Made by a program: the position numbers and the translations under genes. Below are positions 1 through 5,871 of a DNA stretch of 11,843 nt, in pieces. The stretch comes from CAYJFK01 sp964369475 (GTDB lineage: Bacteria > Bacillota > Clostridia > Oscillospirales > Feifaniaceae). The stretch lies in NCBI GenBank assembly GCA_964369475.1, contig CAYJFK010000068.1, forward strand, positions 1-11,843, written 5' to 3'. Position 1 is the stretch's first letter. Every line of letters begins with the position of its first letter. The notes under the pieces were generated by a model, which made no database searches, was not told the origin of the DNA, and saw only the letters and a program-made list of their open reading frames with translations.

Positions 1-264
1 GAGGTGTGCCGCCGAGGGCGGCGAGTTGTGCCGCCGAGGGCGGCGAAGTGTGCCGCCAAGGGCGGCGAGTTGTGCCGCCGAGGGCGGAGAGGTGCGCCGC
101 CGAGGGCGGCGAGTTGTGCCGCCGAGGGCGGCGAGTTGTGCCGCCGAGGGCGGAGAGGTGCGCCGCCGAGGGCGGAGAGGTGCGCCGCCGAGGGCGGCGA
201 GGTGTGCCGCCGAGGGCGGAGAGGTGCGCCGCCAAGGGCGGAGCGGTGCGCCGCCGAGGGCGGA
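1..264. repeat. 22-bp tandem repeat array, 12 units, hairpin-forming core
   Basis: Twelve head-to-tail units of exactly 22 bp fill this stretch and the first lies at the window edge, so the array probably continues upstream. Each unit has a nearly invariant 14-nt core GCCGCCGAGGGCGG (two units have AAG instead of GAG in the centre) and an 8-nt linker. The core is an inverted repeat with a 3-nt loop; in units followed by C the stem is six base pairs, otherwise five. The linkers fall into two classes, mainly CGAGTTGT and AGAGGTGC, whose first and last bases always change together. The period is not a multiple of three and no ribosome binding site is visible, so the long open frames through it are most likely non-coding. 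Function unknown. Confidence 0.95.
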
Positions 265-339
265 GATCGCCATTGCTATGCAACAAACGACATATCGAAA
301 CTATCAAACCAATAGAACTTACATATAAAGGAGAGCATC

Positions 340-1200
340 ATGATTAACGAGATATACCCATACAAACTGGACAGCGCCTTTACCGTGCGTGAGCCAAAGC
401 CTACCGATTATGTCCTGTCATACACGAGCGGAACTATACTGCTTATGGGGGAGGGCGAGGGGCTCTCTATTCCGACATTTGCCGATGTGGGAGAGGTTTC
501 GGGCGACTGCGAGCATCTTTTTGAGATGGACGGGCATGGCTATTACCTCGTAATGGGGCTTGCCGAGACAGGGGCGGCCGGTTGTTCTGCCCAGTCGCTT
601 CAGGTGCTCCGCACGATGGAGCCCATGCATCAAGCCTTTGCCGCCTTGACAGGTGGGCACTACTACCGTTGGAGGGCATCACGCCGCTTTTGCGGAAGAT
701 GCGGCACGCCGACCGAGAGGGGGAGCACCGAGCGCTCTGCCCTATGTTTGCAATGTGGGCTTGTAGAGTATCCTAAAATATCCCCTGCAATTATCGTTGC
801 AATATCAGATGGCGACCGCCTGCTTATGGCACGGTCTGCCTCGGGCACATACAAGCGCTACGGGCTGATAGCCGGCTTTGTCGAGATAGGCGAGAGCTTC
901 GAGGAGGCAGTCGCAAGGGAGACAATGGAGGAGGTCGGGCTAAAGCTTAAAAATATCCGATATTTCCAAAGTCAGCCTTGGGCATTTTCCGATTCTATGA
1001 TGGTCGGCTTTTTCGCCGACCTCGACGGCTCTCCCGAGATAAAGCTTCAACGGAGCGAGCTTGCCGAGGCTGTTTGGTTCGAGAGGGAGGACATCCCCGA
1101 GACCGTCTCGACAATAAGCATATCGAGCGTGCTTACCGATATGGTCAGAAATGGCAGACACAAGGACTATCTGCCCATGCCTCATGTAGACAAAGTGTAA
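340..1200 (+). CDS. nudC: NAD(+)/NADH diphosphatase, NudC family (Nudix hydrolase)
   Basis: Predicted to hydrolyse the pyrophosphate bond of NAD(H), giving NMN(H) and AMP; bacterial NudC also removes NAD caps from RNA. The 286-residue protein shows the family layout: a variable N-terminal domain (about 1-115), a zinc ribbon with C118, C121, C136 and C139, then a Nudix domain. The Nudix box GX5EX7REUXEEXGU is complete at residues 179-201. It is followed at 211-214 by S-Q-P-W and then F-x-x-S-M-M, the SQPW-type motif that marks the NADH pyrophosphatase subgroup rather than other Nudix enzymes. It is slightly longer than the E. coli enzyme (257 residues). The ATG at 340 is preceded by AAAGGAG with good spacing. 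A strong terminator follows directly, so it looks like a single-gene unit. Cytoplasmic. Family assignment is firm; in vivo substrate choice (free NADH or NAD-capped RNA) is not shown by sequence. Confidence 0.93.
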   Translation: MINEIYPYKLDSAFTVREPKPTDYVLSYTSGTILLMGEGEGLSIPTFADVGEVSGDCEHLFEMDGHGYYLVMGLAETGAAGCSAQSLQVLRTMEPMHQAFAALTGGHYYRWRASRRFCGRCGTPTERGSTERSALCLQCGLVEYPKISPAIIVAISDGDRLLMARSASGTYKRYGLIAGFVEIGESFEEAVARETMEEVGLKLKNIRYFQSQPWAFSDSMMVGFFADLDGSPEIKLQRSELAEAVWFEREDIPETVSTISISSVLTDMVRNGRHKDYLPMPHVDKV

Positions 1201-1229
1201 AAAATGCCGCTAAACTGAATAAAACAAGC

Positions 1230-1263
1230 CCCCATGTCAATAAAATATTGACATGGGGTTTTT
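1230..1263 (+). terminator. Rho-independent terminator after nudC
   Basis: A perfect 13-bp stem (CCCCATGTCAATA at 1230-1242 with its reverse complement at 1246-1258), an AAA loop and a run of five T at 1259-1263. It begins 29 bp after the nudC stop codon and separates nudC from the Clp gene. Confidence 0.95.
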
Positions 1264-1354
1264 GTATGTGGTCGGGAAATTATAAAGACTGCACAGTTCG
1301 CCATGCATAGCAATAAACAGTCAAATCAACTTGATAATAGAAACGGAGAAATAT

Positions 1355-3685
1355 ATGAGACTTAACGACCTTTCCGCAATGGCGGTGGCGAGGGCTACCG
1401 ATGCGGCGCACAGAATGGGGCATAGCTTTGTGGGGAGCGAGCATCTGCTTGTTGGGGTGGTCGGCGATCCGTTGGGGCTTGCCGCCACCATGCTAAAGGG
1501 GGAGGGCATAACGGCGGAGGCAATAGAAAAAGAGGTCGTGGCTCGCTATGGCAGTGGGGCGGCCGGAATGTCGCCTGCCGAGCTTACGCCAAGGGCAAAG
1601 CGCATACTCGAGGGGGCGGCGACAGGTGCGGTTGCATTTGGTCAGGCAATTGTTGCGCCCGAGCATATATTTTTATCTCTGCTCGGCGAGAGCGATGGAG
1701 GGGCGGCGACCTTACTAAAGGGGCTTGGATGCGAGGTGCGCCGTCTTGCCGATGAACTTTGCAAGGCGATGGGCAAAAATGCGCCCGAGCCTGCTACCGA
1801 CATGTCCTGCCCCACTCTATTCCAGTTCGGGCAAGATCTAACAGCGGCCGCCAAGAGGGGACGGCTCGACCCTGTTATAGGGAGGGAGAGCGAGACACTG
1901 CGCATGGTGCAAATACTCTCTCGCAGGCGCAAGAACAACCCATGCTTGATCGGCGACCCGGGCGTTGGCAAGACGGCAGTCGTCGAGGGGCTTGCCATTG
2001 CCATTGCAGAGGGCAAAGTGCCCTCGACCTTGCTGAGACGGCGCATCGTTACGCTCGATCTCGCCTCTATGGTGGCAGGGGCAAAGTACAGGGGTGAGTT
2101 TGAGGAGCGCATGAGGGCTGTTTTGTCGGAAGTTAAGCGTGCGGGCGATGTAATTTTATTTATAGACGAGATGCACACAATTGTGGGAGCAGGAGCTGCC
2201 GAGGGTGCTGTTGATGCCGCTTCTATTCTAAAGCCACCCCTTGCAAGGGGGGAGTTTTTGCTAATCGGAGCGACGACGAGGGAGGAATATAGGCGGCACA
2301 TAGAAAAAGATGCGGCGCTCGAGCGAAGGTTTCAGCCGATATATGTCGAGGAGCCGAGCGAGGAGGCGGCACTTGCCATACTCGAGGGGGTGCGAGACAA
2401 ATACGAGGCGCATCATGGTGTGCGCATAACAAGAGAAGCGCTGGCCGCCGCTGTCACGCTGTCGGCACGCTATCTGCCCGAGCGGCGACTTCCCGATAAG
2501 GCGATAGACTTAATAGACGAAACGGCGGCAGGCATAAGGCTTGCGGCCGTTACATCGCCGTCGGAACTTCGCCTTGCCGAGATGCGGCTTAACGACAGCA
2601 GAGAGGCAAAGGAGGCGGCGGCACTGGCGCAGGATTTCGAGAGGGCGGCGCATTTTAGAGACATCGAGCGGCGAGAGCTTGCTGTCGTGAAGGAACTGCG
2701 TGAGAAATGGGAGTCGGGCGCAAGTCGCCTTGCCGTTAATGCGACCGACATTGCGGCGGTGCTTGCCGAGCGTAGCGGTGTGCCGCAAGGGCGCATAGAG
2801 GGCGAGGCAGAGCGGCTTTTGACGCTCGAAGATGAGCTTGCCGAGCGCATAGTGGGGCAAAAGGCAGCAATCGAGAAGGTAGCTCGTGCCGTAAGACGAG
2901 GGCGGGCAGGCCTGTCCGACCCAAGGCGGCCGAGGGGATCTTTTTTATTCTTAGGGCCGACAGGAGTCGGTAAAACCGAGCTTGCAAAGGCTCTTGCTTC
3001 TTGCGTGTACGGGTCGCCAAGCTCACTTGTAAGGCTTGATATGTCGGAATATATGGAGCGCCATGCCGTCTCTCGGCTTGTCGGCTCGCCGCCAGGATAC
3101 ATCGGATACGACGAGGGCGGCCAGCTTACCGAGCGTGTGCGCCGCAGGCCATACTGCGTGCTCCTGCTCGACGAGATCGAAAAGGCTCACCCCGATGTAT
3201 GGAATTTGCTACTGCAAATTTTAGAGGAGGGCAATCTGACCGATTCGCAAGGGCGGATGGTAGATTTTAGAAATGTTATATTGATAATGACGGGCAACAT
3301 AGGCTCTGGCGGCACTAAGGGGGTCGGATTTGGTGCTTCTAAGGAGAGTGGCGTTATGGCGGCACTGCGTAACACTATGCGGCCCGAGCTTATAAACAGG
3401 CTTGATGAGGTCGTTGTATTTGAAGAACTCGACAGCTCGTCCTTGCAGAAAATAGCAAGGCGGCTTTTGTCGGAGCTTGCAGCACGTGCGAGCGAGGCAG
3501 GGTGCGCACTCGAAGTCGAGGAGGCGGCGGTAGCGCTACTTGCAGAGCAAAAGGGGGCAAGGCAGGTGCGCAGAGCATGTGAAACAATGGTCGAAGACCC
3601 TCTTGCCATGCTAATTTTATCGGGGACAAAGGGGGCGATCGCCCGTGCCGTTGAAGGCAAGGTCGAGGTCGCTAAAACAAATTAG
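1355..3685 (+). CDS. clpC: ClpC-like AAA+ ATPase, ClpP-partner unfoldase
   Basis: A 776-residue HSP100 protein expected to unfold substrates with ATP and feed them to ClpP. Order of domains: Clp N-domain with two repeats (about 1-145); AAA+ D1 with Walker A GDPGVGKT at 200-207, pore loop A-K-Y-R-G and Walker B ending F-I-D-E; a short middle region with a UVR-like motif D-F-E-R-A-A near 427-432; AAA+ D2 with GPTGVGKT near 535-542, pore loop G-Y-I-G-Y, Walker B L-L-L-D-E, and arginine-finger region P-E-L-I-N-R-L. The UVR motif and short middle region indicate ClpC rather than ClpB. V-G-F at about 657-659 matches the ClpP-binding loop of ClpC. An in-frame TTG at 1331 would add eight residues, but GGAG at 1345-1348 is correctly spaced for the ATG at 1355. 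Unusual context: the common clostridial neighbours ctsR, mcsA and mcsB are absent on both sides. It may be the sole ClpC or a second paralogue. No convincing CtsR or CIRCE operator was found. Confidence 0.93.
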   Translation: MRLNDLSAMAVARATDAAHRMGHSFVGSEHLLVGVVGDPLGLAATMLKGEGITAEAIEKEVVARYGSGAAGMSPAELTPRAKRILEGAATGAVAFGQAIVAPEHIFLSLLGESDGGAATLLKGLGCEVRRLADELCKAMGKNAPEPATDMSCPTLFQFGQDLTAAAKRGRLDPVIGRESETLRMVQILSRRRKNNPCLIGDPGVGKTAVVEGLAIAIAEGKVPSTLLRRRIVTLDLASMVAGAKYRGEFEERMRAVLSEVKRAGDVILFIDEMHTIVGAGAAEGAVDAASILKPPLARGEFLLIGATTREEYRRHIEKDAALERRFQPIYVEEPSEEAALAILEGVRDKYEAHHGVRITREALAAAVTLSARYLPERRLPDKAIDLIDETAAGIRLAAVTSPSELRLAEMRLNDSREAKEAAALAQDFERAAHFRDIERRELAVVKELREKWESGASRLAVNATDIAAVLAERSGVPQGRIEGEAERLLTLEDELAERIVGQKAAIEKVARAVRRGRAGLSDPRRPRGSFLFLGPTGVGKTELAKALASCVYGSPSSLVRLDMSEYMERHAVSRLVGSPPGYIGYDEGGQLTERVRRRPYCVLLLDEIEKAHPDVWNLLLQILEEGNLTDSQGRMVDFRNVILIMTGNIGSGGTKGVGFGASKESGVMAALRNTMRPELINRLDEVVVFEELDSSSLQKIARRLLSELAARASEAGCALEVEEAAVALLAEQKGARQVRRACETMVEDPLAMLILSGTKGAIARAVEGKVEVAKTN

Positions 3686-3813
3686 CCTTTTGGACTTGGG
3701 CATTTCTGCCATTGGGTGTTTTGCATTTTTTTAGAGGAAATATTTAAAATTGCGTATAACTTAAAGCGGTTTTGCACACAATAGATGGGATAAAACAAAG
3801 GAGGTATTTTGTA

Positions 3814-3972
3814 ATGGCTAATCAAGGTGTTAATTGCAATGTTTCGGAATGTGCACACTATGTAACAGGTAGCAAATGTCAGCTATCGACGATCGAGGTG
3901 ACAAACGAGCAGACAGGCGCTGCAAATGCTCTGTCTACTCCGCATTTTTGCAAGAGTTTTACAAGGAAATAA
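3814..3972 (+). CDS. DUF1540 small cysteine-rich protein
   Basis: A 52-residue protein with the pattern of DUF1540: C8-x4-C13-x8-C22, then a C-terminal C46-K-S-F. The four cysteines suggest a small metal-binding fold, but the family has no established function to my knowledge; it is common in spore-forming Firmicutes, often in two copies per protein, here one. The ATG at 3814 is chosen because AAAGGAGGT at 3797-3805 is optimally spaced; an upstream in-frame TTG at 3772 has no such site. It stands alone between the Clp gene and the gap region, with no recognisable partner. Likely cytoplasmic, as there is no signal or membrane segment. Confidence 0.85.
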   Translation: MANQGVNCNVSECAHYVTGSKCQLSTIEVTNEQTGAANALSTPHFCKSFTRK

Positions 3973-4019
3973 ATTCCCCATAAAGTGTAAAGCTATAAGT
4001 TTATTGTTAATCTAAAAAG

Positions 4020-4092
4020 CCGAGGGCGGGCAAAAAAAACGTTTTGGGGTTTTTTGCGCCCCCGGGGGGGGGGGGGGGGGGGNNNNNNNNNN
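4020..4092. other. Imperfect hairpin, 19-G run and assembly gap
   Basis: After the DUF1540 gene there is a GC-rich imperfect inverted repeat: CCGAGGGCG at 4020-4028 against CGCCCCCGG at 4057-4065 (one mismatch), with an A tract facing a T tract inside. It runs into 19 consecutive G (4064-4082) and 10 N (4083-4092). The G run is probably a sequencing or assembly artefact at a contig end, so the true sequence and distance here are unknown. The 237-bp region from 3973 to 4209 contains no supportable gene; its remaining features are listed separately. Confidence 0.85.
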
Positions 4093-4125
4093 CGCAAGGG
4101 GGGGCACGAAGTGCCCCCCCTTGCG
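4093..4125. repeat. Perfect 15-bp inverted repeat with GAA loop
   Basis: CGCAAGGGGGGGCAC at 4093-4107 is followed by GAA and then its exact reverse complement at 4111-4125, beside the gap. With seven consecutive G opposite seven C it would form a very stable hairpin. There is no T tract directly after it on the plus strand, so it is not a classical terminator; it may be a copy of a dispersed intergenic palindrome. Confidence 0.85.
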
Positions 4126-4159
4126 CCACATTTTACAAAAGTAAAATAAAAAACAACAC

Positions 4160-4193
4160 AAATTGACGGGATGGTTTAAATCCCCGTCAATTT
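4160..4193 (-). terminator. Terminator of the yabP-yabR-like unit
   Basis: AAATTGACGGG at 4160-4170 pairs perfectly with CCCGTCAATTT at 4183-4193 (11 bp, 12-nt loop). It begins 17 bp past the stop codon of the S1-domain gene, and on the minus strand a T-rich stretch follows the stem after a short interruption. It could also stop plus-strand transcripts from the DUF1540 gene. Confidence 0.7.
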
Positions 4194-4209
4194 TAATCTT
4201 ATATATAAG

Positions 4210-4647
4210 TTAGTATTTACCGCCCTTGCGAGAGCCCGAACCACGCTTAGATTCAACTCCACGCTTGATAGAGGAAATTTTATCGTCGCTATCTTGCTTA
4301 AATTTGCTCATCATTTCCTCGAATGTCGTCGGCTGTGTTACAGGTTTTGGCTGCCAACCGGGGACATTTCTTCTCGGTCTTGGCTTTGGGGGAGGGGGCG
4401 CTTCTTCGGCTAAGGCAAGTTGCTTAATAGAAAGGTTTATCCTGCCGCTCCCATCTATGCCGATTACCTTAACACGAACCTCTTGACCTTCTTCGAGGTG
4501 GTCGGAAATCTCCTTAACAAAGGTCGTCGAAACCTCGGAAATATGTATCATGCCTGTTTTGCTTTCGGGCAGCGATACAAATGCGCCAAACTTTGTAATG
4601 CTTGTAACCGTTCCCTCTAAAATTGTACCCACTTCAATTTGCTGCAT
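4210..4647 (-). CDS. yabR: S1-domain RNA-binding protein, YabR-like
   Basis: A 145-residue protein with one S1 (OB-fold) RNA-binding domain at about residues 4-75, including the typical I-E-V-G-T, F-G-A-F-V, G-M-I-H-I-S-E-V and I-N-L-S-I-K segments. A proline-rich linker (about 80-105) leads to F-E-E-M-M-S-K-F and a basic Gly/Ser/Lys/Arg tail. This is the architecture of YabR and general stress protein 13 relatives, thought to act on the ribosome or RNA in the cytoplasm. The ATG at 4647 is preferred over an in-frame GTG at 4671, because GAGGAG at 4665-4660 lies upstream of that ATG and the S1 domain normally starts right there. It is last in the spore-gene block, 50 bp downstream of divIC, as in Bacillus. 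Single-domain S1 proteins are hard to subdivide, so the symbol rests partly on gene order. Confidence 0.85.
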   Translation of the reverse strand: MQQIEVGTILEGTVTSITKFGAFVSLPESKTGMIHISEVSTTFVKEISDHLEEGQEVRVKVIGIDGSGRINLSIKQLALAEEAPPPPKPRPRRNVPGWQPKPVTQPTTFEEMMSKFKQDSDDKISSIKRGVESKRGSGSRKGGKY

Positions 4648-4697
4648 TAAACTATGACTCTCCTCGTGCACTGCTTGCGCACATTTAATTTCTATAT

Positions 4698-4976
4698 TCA
4701 GCCGGTTATACCGACAAATACAGTCTCGTCGGGGTTTGCAAGGCCGAGCTTTTCTCTTGCGATTTTTTCTACCTGCTCATCGGTAAGCCCGTTTGCAAGA
4801 TCGCCCTCCATGCTCTCGTTTTCTGCTGTAAGTTGTTCGTTTTCTGCCGTTAGGGTCTCTATCTCGTTTTTCTTGCCTTGAATTTGTATCTGCAAGTCTA
4901 TAATCTGTGTCGATGCATAGACAAAAAATGCAAGTAGTATCAACTTGACGAAAAAGCCGCTCTTGGCTCGTCTCAC
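4698..4976 (-). CDS. divIC: Septum formation initiator DivIC/FtsB family protein
   Basis: A 92-residue bitopic membrane protein: a short basic cytoplasmic start (R-R-A-K), one membrane segment at about 8-24, a predicted coiled coil at about 26-60 rich in Glu, Gln and Asn, and the conserved end V-E-K-I-A-R-E-K-L-G-L followed by P-D-E-T. This is the DivIC/FtsB pattern; the protein works with FtsL and DivIB/FtsQ in divisome assembly. It is shorter than Bacillus DivIC (about 125), mainly at the N-terminus. The GTG start at 4976 is set by GGAGG at 4988-4984; an overlapping ATG in another frame hits a stop at once. It lies between yabQ and the S1 gene, the conserved order, and has a plausible promoter of its own, as expected for a division gene that must be expressed outside sporulation. 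Confidence 0.92.
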   Translation of the reverse strand: MRRAKSGFFVKLILLAFFVYASTQIIDLQIQIQGKKNEIETLTAENEQLTAENESMEGDLANGLTDEQVEKIAREKLGLANPDETVFVGITG

Positions 4977-5063
4977 ATCGTCACCTCCATGTCAGAATGT
5001 GTTTTTTAGACATAATATAAGCAAAACACCCACATGAATTTGCCTATGTAGCCTGTACATATA

Positions 5064-5093
5064 ATTATATACGGCGCAAGGGGTAAATTACAA
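5064..5093 (-). promoter_or_regulatory. Candidate sigma-A promoter for divIC
   Basis: On the minus strand a -35 TTGTAA (5093-5088, four of six consensus bases) is followed after 18 bp by a perfect TATAAT (5069-5064). It lies in the 120-bp gap between yabQ and divIC, leaving a leader of about 80 nt. This would uncouple divIC from the sporulation genes upstream. Confidence 0.55.
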
Positions 5094-5096
5094 TAG

Positions 5097-5447
5097 CTAT
5101 TTGCGTTTTGATCGGATTTTTTTTACAAAAGTTATAAATTTTTCCCTTAGTCCGCCCAAAAGAGAGAAGATAATTCTGCTAAAGCTAAAAAACCACATTG
5201 TTGCACCTATTATTGCCGCCAAAAATATGTACATGCGAGGAGTTCCCGAGTTTGCCATAAACAAAAAAAGTAGCGAGGAGGTTATTAGCAGTAGCGAGAA
5301 TATTGCATCTTGAACAAAGAGCATTACAGGGCCTGCGGGGAAGAACATTCGCAGTAGTCTAAAGAGGTCAAAACATGCGGCGGCAAAGACCCCAAATAGC
5401 ACCGAGCGTAGCAGTACCGAAACTTCGTAGCCCGTTGTAAAGTCCAT
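5097..5447 (-). CDS. yabQ: Spore cortex biosynthesis protein YabQ
   Basis: A 116-residue integral membrane protein with about three hydrophobic segments (roughly 7-27, 40-64 and 70-92) and a strongly basic cytoplasmic tail (K-K-I-R-S-K-R-K). The motif F-D-L-F-R-L-L-R after the first segment is typical of the YabQ family. In Bacillus, YabQ localises to the forespore outer membrane and is needed for cortex formation. It is shorter than the Bacillus protein. The ATG at 5447 overlaps the yabP stop codon by one base (TGATG), which implies translational coupling and a single transcript. Confidence 0.9.
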   Translation of the reverse strand: MDFTTGYEVSVLLRSVLFGVFAAACFDLFRLLRMFFPAGPVMLFVQDAIFSLLLITSSLLFLFMANSGTPRMYIFLAAIIGATMWFFSFSRIIFSLLGGLREKFITFVKKIRSKRK

Positions 5448-5704
5448 CAGCCAAACAACCTTGACAGGAAGGTGTCCTTCTTTTTGTTTTGCTCGGTGTA
5501 CTCAAGTCTGTCTATAATGCCCTCTATTGCAAGCTCTCCGCTCTCGACAGACAGCTTGTTTATGTGAAGGCCGGCCCCCGTTATTATAAGCATACCCTCG
5601 CCTGTGTAGAGTGCGATCTCATTTTCGTCGAAGGCGGCAACATCTTCAACTCCCGAGACCGTAAGGCGGCTTCTATCTTCCATGTTTACATTATGTGTCG
5701 TCAT
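5447..5704 (-). CDS. yabP: Sporulation protein YabP
   Basis: An 85-residue soluble protein matching the YabP/YqfC family: N-terminal R-S-R-L-T-V-S-G-V-E-D-V, then the repeated beta-strand pattern F-D-E-N-E-I-A-L-Y-T and L-I-I-T-G-A-G-L-H-I, then L-E-Y. YabP is a sporulation protein whose gene normally precedes yabQ. A GTG at 5713 is in frame, but AAAGGAG at 5719-5713 covers that codon and is well spaced for the ATG at 5704, which I take as the start. The small hslR/yabO gene that often precedes yabP is absent; upstream lies a divergent oxidoreductase. I could not identify a convincing sigma-E promoter in the gap. Confidence 0.9.
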   Translation of the reverse strand: MTTHNVNMEDRSRLTVSGVEDVAAFDENEIALYTGEGMLIITGAGLHINKLSVESGELAIEGIIDRLEYTEQNKKKDTFLSRLFG

Positions 5705-5805
5705 TTGTATCACTCCTTTTGTCTATGTATATGATTGCGGCAAGCTTTTTAGGACAACTATTATATGAACGACATGTAAAGGTGCTATTAAATTTATTAG
5801 TAATG

Positions 5806-5842
5806 TTTACTTATGGCTTAGAACATGATAAAATTTATCATG
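5806..5842 (+). promoter_or_regulatory. Promoter with overlapping Fur-family-like palindrome
   Basis: A -35 TTTACT (5806-5811) and a -10 TAAAAT (5829-5834) are 17 bp apart. The -10 lies inside a perfect 19-bp inverted repeat, CATGATAAA-A-TTTATCATG (5824-5842). Its inner 15 bp TGATAAA-A-TTTATCA has the 7-1-7 geometry of Fur-family boxes and matches the Bacillus Fur consensus TGATAAT-n-ATTATCA at 12 of 14 arm positions. A bound repressor there would block the promoter. GGAGG follows at 5861-5865, just before the ATG at 5872. Which regulator binds is an inference. Confidence 0.6.
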
Positions 5843-5871
5843 AATAACAGTAAATTTAACGGAGGTTTTAT

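Noticed and set aside
1..264. CRISPR array
   Set aside because: The segments between cores are only 8 nt and nearly identical, unlike unique spacers of about 30 nt; no cas gene is present.
4..347. Long open frames across the tandem repeat on the plus strand
   Set aside because: All three frames are open only because a GC-rich 22-bp unit without stops is repeated; there is no start with a ribosome binding site, and the frames give the same repeating peptide.
1309..1325. CtsR-type heptad repeat upstream of clpC
   Set aside because: One half (AGTCAAA at 1319-1325) is good, but the paired heptad AGCAATA matches only about four of seven bases.
1331..1354. TTG start adding eight residues to ClpC
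   Set aside because: The ribosome binding site at 1345-1348 lies inside this extension and is spaced for the ATG at 1355; ClpC N-domains begin close to that residue.
2237..2250. Perfect 14-bp palindrome CCCCTTGCAAGGGG
   Set aside because: It lies inside the conserved D1 region of clpC, where it encodes the normal P-L-A-R-G segment; probably chance, though its sequence resembles the hairpin beside the gap.
1642..2301. Long minus-strand open frame opposite clpC
   Set aside because: A shadow of a GC-biased coding gene; the translation has low-complexity Ser/Ala runs and no family resemblance.
5824..5842. FNR/CRP-type site
   Set aside because: The half-sites ATGAT and ATCAT are separated by seven bases, not the four of an FNR box; the 7-1-7 Fur-like geometry fits better.
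5714..5871. Sigma-E promoter for yabP
   Set aside because: A CATATACAT sequence resembles a sigma-E -10, but no acceptable -35 element is found at the right distance.
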